A stretch of DNA of 64,000 nt from Motilibacter deserti. GTDB taxonomy: Bacteria > Actinomycetota > Actinomycetes > Motilibacterales > Motilibacteraceae. The notes under the pieces are model-generated. The model was not told the origin of the DNA, did not search any database, and worked only from the letters and a program-made list of their open reading frames with translations. The stretch is from assembly GCF_011250635.1 (NCBI RefSeq), contig NZ_JAANNP010000006.1:62001-126000 (forward strand), in the 5' to 3' direction. The position numbers were made by a program, and so were the translations under genes. Below, piece by piece: positions 28,372 to 38,419 of this stretch (the stretch's first letter is position 1; each line of letters starts with the position of its first letter).

Positions 28372-29307
28372 ATGACCTCCCAGCGCGTCGCAGCGATCGA
28401 CTGCGGCACCAACTCCATCCGCCTGCTCGTGGCCGACGTGGACCCCGAGGCCGGGACGCTGCTCGACCTGGACCGGCGGATGGAGGTCGTCCGCCTCGGA
28501 CAGGGCGTCGACCGCACCGGCCGGCTCGCCCCCGAGGCGCTGGCCCGGACGCTCGACGCCACGGCTCGCTACGCCGAGGCGATCCGAGCCTTCGGCGCCC
28601 AGCAGGTGCGCTTCGTCGCGACGTCCGCCACCCGCGACGCCGAGAACCGCGCCGACTTCGCCAAGGGCGTCCAGGAGGTCCTCGGGGTCGAGCCCGAGGT
28701 CGTGACCGGCGCAGAGGAGGCGGGGCTCAGCTTCGCCGGTGCGACGCGTGAGCTGGCGGCCGACGGCGTGGCCGGGCCCTACCTCGTGGTCGACATCGGC
28801 GGCGGCTCGACCGAGTTCGTCCTCGGTGACGCGACCGGCGTCCGGGCGGCCCGGTCCGTCGACATCGGCTGTGTACGCATGACCGAGCGCCACCTGCACG
28901 ACGACCCCCCGACCGCGGAGCAGGTCGCCGCCGCTCGGGTAGACGTTGAGGCGGCGATCACGGTCGCGGCGCAGGACGTCCCGCTGCACGAGGCGCACAC
29001 CCTCGTCGGCGTCGCGGGGTCCGTCACGACGGTCGCCGCGATGGCCCTCGACCTCGAGGCGTACGACTCCGCGGTGATCCACCGCTCCCGGATCCCCGCC
29101 GACGACGTCCGGGACGTGACGGCCCGGCTGCTGCGGGCGACGCACGCCGAGCGGGCCGCGCTGCCCTTCATGCACCCGGGACGGGTGGACGTCATCGGGG
29201 CCGGGGCACTGGTGCTCGAGGCGATCGTGAACCGGCTCGACGTGACCGACATGGTGGTCAGCGAGCACGACATCCTCGACGGGATCGCCTGGAGCCTCGC
29301 CCGCTGA
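28372..29307 (+). CDS. Exopolyphosphatase / GppA-type phosphatase
   Basis: 311 residues, ASKHA-fold Ppx/GppA protein that hydrolyses polyphosphate or pppGpp; the short actinobacterial type without the C-terminal HD domain. Motifs: AAIDCGTNSIRLLVADV (phosphate-1 loop), FVATSATRDAENR, GAEEAGLSFAGATREL, VVDIGGGSTEFVLG (phosphate-2 loop) and GVAGSVTTVAA. ATG chosen at the family N-terminus; the longer frame upstream is a shadow of the DUF501 gene. It is the last gene of the mfd-ppx series. The mycobacterial equivalent (Rv1026, Ppx2) has reported exopolyphosphatase activity; which substrate is preferred here cannot be told. Confidence 0.92.
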   Translation: MTSQRVAAIDCGTNSIRLLVADVDPEAGTLLDLDRRMEVVRLGQGVDRTGRLAPEALARTLDATARYAEAIRAFGAQQVRFVATSATRDAENRADFAKGVQEVLGVEPEVVTGAEEAGLSFAGATRELAADGVAGPYLVVDIGGGSTEFVLGDATGVRAARSVDIGCVRMTERHLHDDPPTAEQVAAARVDVEAAITVAAQDVPLHEAHTLVGVAGSVTTVAAMALDLEAYDSAVIHRSRIPADDVRDVTARLLRATHAERAALPFMHPGRVDVIGAGALVLEAIVNRLDVTDMVVSEHDILDGIAWSLAR

Positions 29308-29335
29308 CCCGCTGACCCGCTGACCCGCTGACCCG
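29301..29335 (+). repeat. 8-bp tandem repeat spanning the ppx stop codon
   Basis: Four copies of CCGCTGAC followed by a partial CCG. The first copy contains the TGA stop of the Ppx/GppA gene. Since the unit is not a multiple of three, copy-number change would not alter the protein, because the stop is already in copy 1. Confidence 0.85.
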
Positions 29336-29387
29336 AGGGGTCCGCTGAGACCCTGACGAGCTGTCACGAGGCCGCCTGTCAACTGCT

Positions 29388-29417
29388 CGAAGGCCCCGCC
29401 CGCCGACGGGGCCTTCG
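29388..29417 (+). terminator. Terminator after the mfd-ppx series
   Basis: A perfect 11-bp stem (CGAAGGCCCCG 29388-29398 with 29407-29417) and an 8-base loop, 80 bases after the ppx stop. Confidence 0.75.
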
Positions 29418-29894
29418 TCGTACCCGGCTCCTGCGTGAGGCTTCACCGGGGCTGGCCGCGGCCCGACCCGCCGCGAAGACCTGCCCGTTCGTGCAAGGCA
29501 GGTGCCCGCTCAGGAGGCGACGGGCGAGAATCACATCTTTGCAAGTAGCCAATTCTGGCCATTTCTCGACCGGCTAGGGCGGCTCATTCAACTGGCCGCC
29601 AGGAACCGCAATTTCTGATAGACAGGTCCCCGACTCCGGGGAGGGTGTCGTGGCCAGTCCACACGCACATGGTCACGTCCGGACAGCGCCCCGAGGCACA
29701 TATCTCCTGCGGTCGCGTCGACAGGAACGATCTTCGTGCCCGCACACGCTTTCCCCGCACTTCCGTGGCAGCTGCAGCTGGATTCGACAGCGTCGGCGGG
29801 GCCAGCCGGCACCAGGAATGTGGCGCCAGCGTACGGCCTGGTGGGCGCAGCGGCTCCGCTCGACAGCAAGAGATCTTCAAGGAGGAAGAACAAC
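29418..29894. other. Long gene-free leader region before the giant secreted protein
   Basis: No credible gene. Bases about 29525-29620 are noticeably richer in A+T than the surroundings (ATCACATCTTTGCAAG, AATTCTGGCCATTTCTC), as expected for a promoter. TTGCAA at 29540 could be a -35 box, but no convincing -10 is seen. If transcription starts there the mRNA has a leader of about 300 bases. I looked for c-di-GMP and c-di-AMP riboswitch cores and did not find them. The last bases are a strong ribosome site (AAGGAGGAAG) for the gene at 29895. Confidence 0.5.
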
Positions 29895-32800
29895 GTGAGA
29901 CATGGACCGCGACGTCTCGTCGCGTTGTTGTCCACGGCGCTCGTCGCCGCGGTGCCCATGGCCTTGCCGGCGCAGGCGGCCGAAGCGCCGCCCTACACCG
30001 TCGTGACCCCCAGCAGCCCGAACGGATGGCAAGCGGCGAACGTACGCCCCGACGCGTCCGTCGTGATCAGCACGGCACAGCCGCGCGGCGACTCGCCGGA
30101 CAATCTCGGGTCGCTGGAGTTCCGCACGAACACCGTGACCAACGGCCAGGACAAGGCCGACTACGTGAAGTACTGGGGCCAGGTCGCCGGGCGCACCCTG
30201 GGCAATCTCAGCGCGCTGAGCTATGAGTTCTACCGGGCCGCATCAAGCACGACCGCGCAGCACTACGCGCCGGTGCTGCGGCTGGCGTACCAGACGGCCG
30301 GCGGCCAGAGCGGCTATCTGATCTGGGAGAACGTCTACAACGGTGGCAGCACCTCGGCGCCGGTCCCGACGGACCAGTGGCTGACGAAAAACGTGCTCGC
30401 CGGCTACTTCTGGATGCGCGCGTTCGGCCCCGGCCGCACCATCGAGCGCTACGACGTGACCCTCGACCAGTGGGAGAGCGGCGCCGCGTTCGGTGACTCT
30501 CACGTCCTCGGCCCCGACACCCACATCACCGGCATCGAGACCGGCGTCGGATCCGGCTGGGGCGGGACCTTCCGCGGCTACGTCGACAACGTCGACGCGG
30601 GATTCGGCGCGGACTCTGTGTCCGCGAACTTCGAGCCGACCCCGCAGTGCACGACGACCTGCTACGTCGACGCGGTCAACGGCAACGACGCCAACGGCGG
30701 CACGAGCGCTGCGGACGCCAAGAAGACCATCCAGGCAGCGGTCTCGCAGGTCGCAGCGGGCGGCACCGTCATCGTGGCGCAGGGGACCTACGCAGAGTCG
30801 GTGACGGTCGCGAAGGACGGCGTGCGGATCTCCGGCGCAGGCAAGGCTGCGACCGTGATCCAGGGGACGTCGTGCTCCGGCAACGGGATCACCCTGGTGG
30901 GCTCGCGCAACGGGCTGACCGTGGAGGACCTCATGGTCACAGGGTTCGAGAACGGCGTCTACCTCGGCGTCGGCAGTGACACCCAGACGAACGTGACTCT
31001 CGAGGACGCAAGCATCAGCTCCAACTGCCGGCACGGGATCTTCATGCAGGCGGGGACGGTCGGCAACTTGACGGTCAACCGGGTGACCGCCTCGAGCAAC
31101 GGCACGGCCGGCTCCGGAGGGCGCGGCATCTTGGTGATCAACGGCGTCAAGACCAACGTCAGCATCACCGGCGGCACGTTCAGCGGCAACGCCCTCAGCG
31201 GCATCGACATCAGTGACGGCAACGTCTCCGGGCTCACCGTGACGGGCAACACCGTCGAGGACAACGGCGACGCCGGGATCAGCGTGCTCGGCGCGCGCGG
31301 CCCGGGGGCCAATGCGATCAGCGGCAACACCGTGCGGAACAACGGTCGTTTCGGCATCGAGCTGAAGGCGTCGACCGGCACCGGCGTGGAGAGCGGCTCG
31401 GGCAGCCTCGTGGTCTCCGGGAACACTGTCGAGCGCACACTGGCGGCGACGGACGCCCGCGACCACGCCGGAATCGCAGTGGTCCGTCGGTCGCAGAACC
31501 CGGCGTACAACCAGGACCAGCCGTTCGGAGCGGTCGTCGCCGCCAACGTGGTCCGCGGCTTCCTGCGCAGCGCGTCGGGCTCGACGGGTGACGGGTTCGG
31601 CATCGTGGTCGAGGGGCTGAACAACTCGGTCCGCAACAACACGGTATCCAACAACGACGTCGGCGTGCAGGTGCAAGGCGGCAACACCGCGAACACGCAG
31701 GGCACGGCGTACTTCGACCGGGGGGACGCTTCCCTGGGCGGCGCCGTGCTGGTCCGCAACTCGATCACGGGCAACGGGGTCGGGTTCCGCGCGGTCGGCG
31801 CCATCGTCTCGCCGCCCGTGAGCGCCGAGCGCAACTGGTGGGGATCGAACACCGGGCCCGCGCCGACCGGCACCGGCGACAGCGTGGTCGGGCCCGTCGA
31901 CTCCGACCCGTGGCTCTGCAGCGGCCGTGACACCTCTCCGGCCGTCGGCTTCCAGCCGAACGAGCTGACCTCTCCGTGCTCGCCCCCGCCCTTCACCGTG
32001 GTGACCCCGACCAGCCTCGACGGATGGCAGGCCGCCAACGTCCGCGCGGACGCGTCGGTCTCCATCACGAACGCACAGCCGCGCGGGGAGGCCCCGAACA
32101 ACCTGGGCTCGCTGGAGTTCCGTACGAACACGGTCACGAGCGGCCAGGACAAGGCCGACTTCGTGAAGTACTGGGGCGTGGTCCCGGGGCGCACGCTGGG
32201 CAATCTGAGCGCACTGAGCTATGAGTTCTACCGCGCGTCGTCCAGCACCACCGGCCAGCACCACGCTCCCGTCCTCCGGCTCGCCTACAGCACTCCGAGC
32301 GGCGACTCCGGGCTGCTCATCTGGGAGAACGTCTACAACGGCGGCAGTACCGCCACACCCGTGCCGACGGACCAGTGGATCGCCAAGGACGTCCTCAACG
32401 GCAACTTCTGGATGCGGACCTACAACCCCGGCTTCACGGTCGAGCGCTACGACGTGACCCTGGACGAATGGCAGAACGGCGCGGCCTATCCCGGCTCGGA
32501 CCTGCTCGGCCCGGACACCAACATCATCGGGGTCGAGACCGGTGTCGGCTCCGGATGGGGAGGCACCTTCCGCGGCTACGTCGACAACGTGAACGTGCAG
32601 TTCGGCACGGACAGCGAGTCGGCGAACTTCGAGCCGGGACCGGCCTGCACGAGCTTCTGCTACGTCAACGGCGCGACGGGCAACGACGGGAACGGCGGAG
32701 CGAGCCCCGCGGACGCCAAGCGGACGATCCAGGCGGCGGTGACCCAGGTGTCGTCCGGCGGCCAGGTCATCGTGGCGGCAGGTACTTACGCGGCCGGGGC

Positions 32801-35144
32801 GAGCATCGCCAAGGACGGGATCACCATCTCCGGCGCGGGCACGGGCGCGACCGTCGTCCAAGGCTCGTCGTGCGCCGGCAACGGGTTCACCCTGGTCGGG
32901 TCGCGCAACGGGCTCACGATCGAGGACCTGACCGTGACTGGGTTCGACAACGGCGTCTACCTCGGGGTCATCGGTGACACCCAGTCGAACGTGACGGTCG
33001 AGGACGTCAACGCGAGCGCGAACTGCCGGCACGGCATCTTCATGCAGGCCGGCGTCGTCGACAACCTGACGGTCAACCGCGTCACGGCGTCGAACAACGG
33101 CACCACGGCGGGCTCGAACGGCCGCGGTGTGTGGGTCATCAACGGGGTCAAGACCACCGTCAGCGTCACCGAGGGAACGTTCAGCAACAACGGTCTGACC
33201 GGGATCGACTTCGGTGACGGCAACGTCACCGGCCTCACGGTCACCGGCAACACGGTCAACGGCAACGGCGACGCGGGCATCAGCGTCCTGGGCGCGAGGG
33301 GGCCGGGCGCCAACCGCGTCAGCGGCAACACCGTGCGCAACAACGGCCGTTTCGGAATCGAGGTCAAGGCGTCCAACGGCTCGGGCAGCGACAGCGGCTC
33401 CGGCAGCCTCGTGGTGTCCGCCAACGTGGTGGAGCGCACCGTGGCAGCCACCGACGCCCGCGACTCCGCCGGCATCGCGGTGATCCGCCGCTCCCAGAAC
33501 ACGACGTACAACCAGGACCAGCCGGGCGGTGCCGTCGTCGCGGACAACGAGGTGCGGGGCTTCCGGCGCAGTGCGTCGGGCTCGACCGGCGACGGCTTCG
33601 GAATCGTCGTCGAGGGCACCGGCAACACCGTCCGCAACAACGTGCTGGCGAACAACGACGTGGGCTTCCAGGTGCAGGGCGGCAACATCGCCAACACCCA
33701 GGGAACGCCGTTCTTCGATCGCGGTGACGCGGCCACGGGCGGCGCGGTGGCGAACCAGAACTCCGTTTCTGCCAATGGCCTCGGGGTGCGTGCACTCGGC
33801 GCGGTCATCACCGTCCCCGTCAACGCCGAGAGCAACTGGTGGGGGTCCAACACCGGGCCGGCGCCGACCGGCACGGGGGACAGCGTGGTCGGGCTCGTGG
33901 ACTACGACCCCTGGCTGTGCAGCGGCGCGGACACGTCGGCGGCGCCGGGCTTCCAGCCCAACCCGCAGACCTCGCCGTGTGCAGCGCCGGGCTCGACGTA
34001 CACCCCGCAGGACCCGACGCGGGTGCTGGACACCCGCAACGGGACCGGCGCGTCGCAGGCGAAGGTCGGGCCAGGCGGGACGCTGCGGCTGCAGGTGACA
34101 GGCCCGGCCGGCAGCGGATTGGCGCCGGTGGGGAGCACCGCGGTGGTCCTCAACGTGACGGCGACGAACGCGACGGCGGACACATACGTCTCGGTCTACC
34201 CGACGGGCTTCGCAGGTGGGCCAAGCACCTCGAACCTCAACGTCCTGGCGAACTACACGATCCCGAACCTGGTCGTGAGCAAGGTGGCCGCTGACGGCAG
34301 CGTCACGCTCTACAACGACTCCGGCAGCATCGACCTGGTCGCCGACCTGCAGGGGTCCTACAGCAGTGCGCCGACCGGCTCGACGTACACCCCGCAGGAC
34401 CCGCGGCGCCTGCTCGACACCCGCAACGGGACCGGCGCGCCGTCGGCAAAGGTCGGGCCAGGCGGGACCCTTCGGCTGCAGGTGACGGGCCCGCCCGGCA
34501 GCGGACTGGCGCCGGTGGGAAGCACGGCGGTCGTCCTCAACGTGACGGCGACGAACGCGTCGGCCGACACATACGTCTCGGTCTATCCCACGGGGTACGC
34601 CGGCGGGCCCGGCACGTCCAATCTCAACGTGGTCGCGAACTACACGATCCCCAACCTCGTGATCACGAAGGTGGCCGCGGACGGCAGCGTTACGCTCTAC
34701 AACGCGGCCGGCAGCGTCGACCTGATCGCCGACCTGCAGGGGGCCTACACGGCCACGACCGATGCGTCCGCTTACACCCCGCAGGACCCGAGCCGCGTGC
34801 TGGACACCCGCAACGGGACCGGCGCGCCGCAGTCGAAGGTCGGGCCGGGCGGAACTCTGCGCCTGCAGGTGACGGGTCCGCCCGGGAGCGGGCTCGCGCC
34901 GGTGGGCGCCACGGCGGTCGTCCTCAACGTTACGGCGACGAACGCGTCGGCGGACACGTACATCTCGGTCTATCCGACGGGCTATGCCGGCGGCCCGGAC
35001 ACGTCGAACCTGAACGTGCTCGCCGCCCGCACGATCCCCAACCTCGTCATCACCAAGGTCGCCGCTGACGGGAGCGTCACGCTCTACAACGACTCCGGCA
35101 GCATCGACCTGATCGCGGACCTGCAAGGCGCCTACACACAGTAG
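29895..35144 (+). CDS. Giant secreted protein with duplicated beta-helix units and C-terminal repeats
   Basis: 1749 residues. Residues 1-30 are a Sec signal peptide ([23 protein letters not shown]). A unit of about 670 residues occurs twice (about 32-696 and 697-1365). Each unit has a 200-residue beta-rich domain (WQAANVR..., [35 protein letters not shown]), then a CYV(D/N) start and NGNDGNGG segment leading into a right-handed parallel beta-helix (DUF1565/NosD-like; repeated NGNTVxxNGDAGI rungs) ending [17 protein letters not shown]. Three C-terminal repeats of about 129 residues follow ([18 protein letters not shown] ... [10 protein letters not shown]), a domain frequent in secreted actinobacterial proteins. 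GTG start with AAGGAGGAAG. No LPXTG or membrane anchor. Such beta-helices often bind or cut polysaccharide; no catalytic residues could be assigned, so adhesin or structural roles are also possible. Confidence 0.88.
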   Translation: MRHGPRRLVALLSTALVAAVPMALPAQAAEAPPYTVVTPSSPNGWQAANVRPDASVVISTAQPRGDSPDNLGSLEFRTNTVTNGQDKADYVKYWGQVAGRTLGNLSALSYEFYRAASSTTAQHYAPVLRLAYQTAGGQSGYLIWENVYNGGSTSAPVPTDQWLTKNVLAGYFWMRAFGPGRTIERYDVTLDQWESGAAFGDSHVLGPDTHITGIETGVGSGWGGTFRGYVDNVDAGFGADSVSANFEPTPQCTTTCYVDAVNGNDANGGTSAADAKKTIQAAVSQVAAGGTVIVAQGTYAESVTVAKDGVRISGAGKAATVIQGTSCSGNGITLVGSRNGLTVEDLMVTGFENGVYLGVGSDTQTNVTLEDASISSNCRHGIFMQAGTVGNLTVNRVTASSNGTAGSGGRGILVINGVKTNVSITGGTFSGNALSGIDISDGNVSGLTVTGNTVEDNGDAGISVLGARGPGANAISGNTVRNNGRFGIELKASTGTGVESGSGSLVVSGNTVERTLAATDARDHAGIAVVRRSQNPAYNQDQPFGAVVAANVVRGFLRSASGSTGDGFGIVVEGLNNSVRNNTVSNNDVGVQVQGGNTANTQGTAYFDRGDASLGGAVLVRNSITGNGVGFRAVGAIVSPPVSAERNWWGSNTGPAPTGTGDSVVGPVDSDPWLCSGRDTSPAVGFQPNELTSPCSPPPFTVVTPTSLDGWQAANVRADASVSITNAQPRGEAPNNLGSLEFRTNTVTSGQDKADFVKYWGVVPGRTLGNLSALSYEFYRASSSTTGQHHAPVLRLAYSTPSGDSGLLIWENVYNGGSTATPVPTDQWIAKDVLNGNFWMRTYNPGFTVERYDVTLDEWQNGAAYPGSDLLGPDTNIIGVETGVGSGWGGTFRGYVDNVNVQFGTDSESANFEPGPACTSFCYVNGATGNDGNGGASPADAKRTIQAAVTQVSSGGQVIVAAGTYAAGASIAKDGITISGAGTGATVVQGSSCAGNGFTLVGSRNGLTIEDLTVTGFDNGVYLGVIGDTQSNVTVEDVNASANCRHGIFMQAGVVDNLTVNRVTASNNGTTAGSNGRGVWVINGVKTTVSVTEGTFSNNGLTGIDFGDGNVTGLTVTGNTVNGNGDAGISVLGARGPGANRVSGNTVRNNGRFGIEVKASNGSGSDSGSGSLVVSANVVERTVAATDARDSAGIAVIRRSQNTTYNQDQPGGAVVADNEVRGFRRSASGSTGDGFGIVVEGTGNTVRNNVLANNDVGFQVQGGNIANTQGTPFFDRGDAATGGAVANQNSVSANGLGVRALGAVITVPVNAESNWWGSNTGPAPTGTGDSVVGLVDYDPWLCSGADTSAAPGFQPNPQTSPCAAPGSTYTPQDPTRVLDTRNGTGASQAKVGPGGTLRLQVTGPAGSGLAPVGSTAVVLNVTATNATADTYVSVYPTGFAGGPSTSNLNVLANYTIPNLVVSKVAADGSVTLYNDSGSIDLVADLQGSYSSAPTGSTYTPQDPRRLLDTRNGTGAPSAKVGPGGTLRLQVTGPPGSGLAPVGSTAVVLNVTATNASADTYVSVYPTGYAGGPGTSNLNVVANYTIPNLVITKVAADGSVTLYNAAGSVDLIADLQGAYTATTDASAYTPQDPSRVLDTRNGTGAPQSKVGPGGTLRLQVTGPPGSGLAPVGATAVVLNVTATNASADTYISVYPTGYAGGPDTSNLNVLAARTIPNLVITKVAADGSVTLYNDSGSIDLIADLQGAYTQ
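29985..33988 (+). repeat. In-frame tandem duplication of a 2-kb coding unit
   Basis: DNA from about 29985-31984 and 31985-33988 encodes near-identical protein units. Long stretches are shared almost base for base (for example around TGGTGGGGxTCxAACACCGGGCC at about 31838 and 33837). The copies differ by many synonymous changes, so the duplication is old enough to have diverged but remains conserved in length. Confidence 0.85.
33989..35141 (+). repeat. Three tandem repeats of about 387 bp encoding the C-terminal domains
   Basis: Units begin near 33989, 34378 and 34765, each opening with the codons for YTPQDPxR(V/L)LDTRNGTG. They are highly alike at DNA level (shared ACACCCGCAACGGGACCGGC) and end with a codon block for DL(I/V)ADLQG(A/S)Y. 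Confidence 0.88.
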
Positions 35145-35162
35145 GACCTCTGCTCCCCAACT

Positions 35163-35190
35163 GGCCCGGGCACTCACGCGTGCCCGGGCC
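35163..35190 (+). terminator. Terminator after the giant secreted-protein gene
   Basis: A perfect 11-bp stem (GGCCCGGGCAC 35163-35173 with 35180-35190) and a 6-base loop, 19 bases after the stop codon. Confidence 0.75.
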
Positions 35191-35306
35191 GGTCGGCTGT
35201 CCGGGTGCCTGCTGATCCTTCTCAGTGGGCCGTGGGATGAGCCGGGCGCCGGCCGGGCAGGAGGAGACCCGTCGCGGACGCGCACCGCGGCGGGAAGGAG
35301 AGCGCC

Positions 35307-35543
35307 ATGACCGTGCCCGACGTCGAGCAGGACGAGCCGGACAAGGACGGCAACACCGCGGCCCCGATCATCCCCGCGCCGACGATCACCGCAGGCGCCG
35401 TCGTGCCGCCGGCCGCCGTGGCGTCAGCGGGGGAGGCCGACGCGCCCACGGAGGACCCCGTCGAGGAGGGCCGCCGCGCGGGCGAGCAGGACCCTGGCGG
35501 GACCGACGGCCCCGTCGGCGGCTTCCGCGCCCCCTCCTCCTGA
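35307..35543 (+). CDS. Small acidic, probably disordered protein
   Basis: 78 residues ([15 protein letters not shown]...), rich in Asp, Glu, Pro, Ala and Gly, with no hydrophobic core or known domain. The ATG has a good site (AAGGAG, about nine bases upstream) and the frame ends just before the uracil glycosylase region. Composition suggests an intrinsically disordered protein; I do not recognise a family. It might be a chance frame, but site and start quality favour a real gene. Confidence 0.5.
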   Translation: MTVPDVEQDEPDKDGNTAAPIIPAPTITAGAVVPPAAVASAGEADAPTEDPVEEGRRAGEQDPGGTDGPVGGFRAPSS

Positions 35544-35646
35544 GCGTGCGCGTCCTCCGGGTGCGAGCGACCCCCGGGCGCACGGGCCGGGCAGGCCGGC
35601 CCTGAACGCCTCCTCTGGCGTCGACCCGCCCCCGCTGCCGTCGCCG

Positions 35647-36435
35647 GTGCCGCCCGGCAGCGGGTGGCCGGGCGACCTCGCGGACGCGGCGACCCCCGTG
35701 GCACAAGGGGCGGCCGGCGTACGCGCCCTCGCCGGGTCCGCGGGCGGGCTCGCCGAGCTCGACGCCCGCGTCTCGGTCTGCCGCGCCTGCCCGCGGCTCG
35801 TCGAGTGGCGCGAGGACGTCGCCCGGGCCAAGCGCCGGATGTTCGCGACGGAGGCCTACTGGGGCCGCCCGATCGCCGGCTGGGGCGACCCGGAGGCCCG
35901 GCTCCTCATCGTCGGCCTCGCGCCGGCGGCCCACGGCGGCAACCGGACGGGCCGCATCTTCACCGGCGACGCGAGCGGGGACTTCCTCTTCGCCGCGCTG
36001 CACCGGGCCGGGTTCGCCGCGCAGCCCACGAGCACCAGCGCGTACGACGGGCAGCGGCTGCTGCAGGCCCGCATGCTCCCGGCGGTGCGCTGCGCGCCGC
36101 CGGCCAACAAGCCCACGCCCGGCGAGCGCGACACCTGCGCCCCCTGGCTGGACCGCGAGCTCGAGCTGCTCCTCCCGCACGCCCGGGTCGCCCTCGCGCT
36201 CGGCGGCTTCGCCTGGCAGGCCCTGCTGACGGCGCTCTCCCGGCGCGGGCTCGACGTGCCGTCGCCGCGGCCCGCGTTCGGCCACGGGGCAGAGGTCGGG
36301 CTCGGCCCGTTGACCGTCCTGGGCTGCTACCACCCCAGCCAGCAGAACACCTTCACCGGTCGGCTCACCCCCGCGATGGCCGACGACGTGCTGGCCCGCG
36401 CCCGTGAGCTGTCCGGTTTGCAGGGCCCCCTATAA
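35647..36435 (+). CDS. Type-5 (UdgB-like) uracil-DNA glycosylase
   Basis: Removes uracil (and in family 5 also hypoxanthine and other deaminated bases) from DNA. 262 residues with an Fe-S cluster by family: Cys45 and Cys48 in [12 protein letters not shown], Cys149 in [14 protein letters not shown], Cys164 in DTCAPW. Active-site motif 1 is [14 protein letters not shown] (Ala in place of the family 4 Glu, as in UdgB), followed by [11 protein letters not shown]. Motif 2 is [13 protein letters not shown] with the conserved His. GTG start without a clear ribosome site, so the true start is uncertain by a few codons. Its stop lies 71 bases before the NADH dehydrogenase gene. Confidence 0.9.
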   Translation: MPPGSGWPGDLADAATPVAQGAAGVRALAGSAGGLAELDARVSVCRACPRLVEWREDVARAKRRMFATEAYWGRPIAGWGDPEARLLIVGLAPAAHGGNRTGRIFTGDASGDFLFAALHRAGFAAQPTSTSAYDGQRLLQARMLPAVRCAPPANKPTPGERDTCAPWLDRELELLLPHARVALALGGFAWQALLTALSRRGLDVPSPRPAFGHGAEVGLGPLTVLGCYHPSQQNTFTGRLTPAMADDVLARARELSGLQGPL

Positions 36436-36492
36436 CAGGTTCATCACGGGGCGGCACTCCCAGGCCGGTTCGGTCGTTGAGACCCGCTCGGG

Positions 36493-36498
36493 TAGCTT
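36493..36498 (+). promoter_or_regulatory. -10 box of the NDH-2 gene (leaderless)
   Basis: TAGCTT followed by exactly seven bases and the ATG at 36506. There is no ribosome site, which supports a leaderless transcript. Confidence 0.5.
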
Positions 36499-36505
36499 GG
36501 TTGGC

Positions 36506-37882
36506 ATGGCTCAGTCGTCCGCGCGCCCCCGGATCGTCATCGTCGGGGGCGGCTACGTCGGGATGTACACCGCGCTCCGTCTGCAGAAGAAGCTGCGACG
36601 TGACGAGGCCGAGGTCATCGTCATCGACTCCCGGTCCTACATGACCTACCAGCCGTTCCTCCCCGAGGCGGCCGCCGGCAACATCGAGCCGCGCCACATC
36701 GTGGTCCCGCTGCGACGGGTGCTCGACGTGTGCAAGGTCGTGACCGGCGAGGTCACGGGCATCGAGCACGCCCGCAAGGTGGTGCACGTCAACCCGCACG
36801 ACGGTGACCCCTACGAGGTCGGCTACGACCACGTCATCGTGGCCCTGGGCTCGGTCCCGCGCATCCTCCCCATCCCCGGCCTCGCCGAGCGCGGCATCGG
36901 GTTCAAGCGGGTCGAGGAGGCGATCTACCTCCGCAACCACATCATCGACCAGCTGGACCTCGCCGAGTCGAGCAGCGACCCCGAGCTGCGCCGCCGCGCG
37001 CTGACCTTCTGCTTCGTCGGCGGCGGCTACGCGGGCATCGAGGCCTTCGCCGAGCTGCAGGACATGGCGAAGTTCGCGACGCGCTACTACGAGACCATCA
37101 AGGCCGAGGACCTGCGCTGGGTCCTCGTCGAGGCCGCCGACCGCATCCTGCCCGAGGTCGGTCCCGAGATGGGCGTCTGGACCCTCGAGTCGCTGCGCAA
37201 GCGCGGCATGGAGATGAAGCTCAAGACGTTCCTCAACTCCTGCGTCGACGGGCACGTCGTGCTGAGCGACGGCACGGAGTTCGACACCAACACCGTGGTC
37301 TGGACCGCCGGCGTCAAGGCCAACCCCGTCCTCGGCTCGAGCGACCTGCCGCTGGACGACCGCGGCCGGCTCAAGTGCACGACCAAGCTGCAGGTCGAGG
37401 GCGTCGAGGGCGCGTGGGGCGCGGGCGACTGCGCCGGCGTCCCGGACCTCACCGGCACCGGCCCCGGCGGGTTCTGCAGCCCGAGCGCCCAGCACGCCGT
37501 GCGCCAGGCGCCCGTGCTGGCCGACAACGTCGTCGCGGCGATCCGCGGGTTCGGCCCGAAGGACTACAAGCACAAGTACGCCGGCTCGGTCGCGGGCCTC
37601 GGCCTGCGCAAGGGCGTGGCCAACGTCTACGGCGTCAAGCTCAAGGGCTGGCCGGCCTGGATGATGCACCGCATCTACCACATGAGCCGGGTGCCCACCT
37701 TCCGCCGCAAGATCGAGGTCCAGGCCGACTGGGCGTCCGCGCTCTTCTTCCGCCGTGAGGTCGTGTCGCTGGGGTCGCTGCAGCGCCCGCGCCACGAGTT
37801 CGAGGAGTTCGCGCCGCTGCCCAAGGTGCAGGAGCAGCCCGAGGCCGCCATCTCCGGCCCGGGCCGCGGCCAGGGCCAGTAG
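36506..37882 (+). CDS. ndh: Type II NADH dehydrogenase (NDH-2) / FAD-dependent oxidoreductase
   Basis: Passes electrons from NADH to quinone without pumping protons; a peripheral membrane flavoprotein. 458 residues. The first dinucleotide fold RIVIVGGGYVGMYTAL binds FAD, the second FCFVGGGYAGIEAFAEL binds NADH, and the late FAD motif GAWGAGDCAGVP is present. The C-terminal segment (LKGWPAWMMHRIYHMSRVPT, FFRREVVSLG) with amphipathic helices for membrane attachment is typical of NDH-2. The internal ATG at 36506 is chosen: a -10 TAGCTT lies seven bases upstream and the family N-terminus follows directly. Followed 16 bases later by the ACT-domain gene. Confidence 0.93.
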   Translation: MAQSSARPRIVIVGGGYVGMYTALRLQKKLRRDEAEVIVIDSRSYMTYQPFLPEAAAGNIEPRHIVVPLRRVLDVCKVVTGEVTGIEHARKVVHVNPHDGDPYEVGYDHVIVALGSVPRILPIPGLAERGIGFKRVEEAIYLRNHIIDQLDLAESSSDPELRRRALTFCFVGGGYAGIEAFAELQDMAKFATRYYETIKAEDLRWVLVEAADRILPEVGPEMGVWTLESLRKRGMEMKLKTFLNSCVDGHVVLSDGTEFDTNTVVWTAGVKANPVLGSSDLPLDDRGRLKCTTKLQVEGVEGAWGAGDCAGVPDLTGTGPGGFCSPSAQHAVRQAPVLADNVVAAIRGFGPKDYKHKYAGSVAGLGLRKGVANVYGVKLKGWPAWMMHRIYHMSRVPTFRRKIEVQADWASALFFRREVVSLGSLQRPRHEFEEFAPLPKVQEQPEAAISGPGRGQGQ

Positions 37883-37898
37883 CAGCAGGGGCGCGCGC

Positions 37899-38417
37899 AT
37901 GGCTCTGCTGGCCGTGACGGTGCTCGGCACCGACCGGCCCGGGATCGTCGCGGAGGTAACGGGCTACCTCTCGCGCCTCGGCGGCAACCTCGAGGACTCG
38001 ACGATGACGCTGCTGCGCGGGCACTTCGCGATGGTGCTCGTCGTCTCCACCGAGCGCGCTCTCTCCGACGTCGAGGCCGCGCTGGCCCCGGTCTCGGCCG
38101 ACGGCTCGCTCGACGTGTCGGTACGGCCCGTCCCGGAGGCCGGGGTCGCGGCGGTCTCGGGGGCGCCGTACCTCCTCTCGGTCCACGGCGGGGACCGCCC
38201 CGGCATCGTCTCCTCGATGCTGGGCGTCGTCGCCGGGGTCGGCGGCAGCGTCACCGACCTCACGACCCGCCTCTCCGGCGACCTCTACGTCCTCGTCGCC
38301 GAGGTCGACCTCCCGACCGGCACCGACGTCGCCGCGCTCCACCGAGCCTTGCGCGTCGCCGCCGAGTCCCTCGACGTCGACGTCTCGCTGCGACCGGTCG
38401 ACACCGACCTGCTCTGA
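37899..38417 (+). CDS. Double-ACT-domain protein (GcvR-like)
   Basis: 172 residues made of two ACT domains, each opening with the small-molecule-binding turn: VTVLGTDRPGIVAEVTGYL (about 5-23) and LSVHGGDRPGIVSSMLGVV (about 90-108). Such stand-alone double ACT proteins bind amino acids; GcvR in enterobacteria binds glycine and controls glycine cleavage. The target here is unknown and no gcv genes are in the window. It probably shares an operon with ndh (16-base gap) and with the deformylase, whose GTG follows its stop by two bases. Confidence 0.85.
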   Translation: MALLAVTVLGTDRPGIVAEVTGYLSRLGGNLEDSTMTLLRGHFAMVLVVSTERALSDVEAALAPVSADGSLDVSVRPVPEAGVAAVSGAPYLLSVHGGDRPGIVSSMLGVVAGVGGSVTDLTTRLSGDLYVLVAEVDLPTGTDVAALHRALRVAAESLDVDVSLRPVDTDLL

Positions 38418-38419
38418 GC

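Noticed and set aside
29418-29894. c-di-GMP or c-di-AMP riboswitch before the secreted-protein gene
   Set aside because: I could not find the conserved cores of either class; only an untranslated leader can be supported.
30243-35285. An uninterrupted minus-strand reading frame of about 1680 codons opposite the giant secreted protein
   Set aside because: Its translation is Arg/Val/Asp/Gly-rich without any domain or signal. It is explained by GC-biased third positions of the sense gene, which has a signal peptide, domains and repeats.
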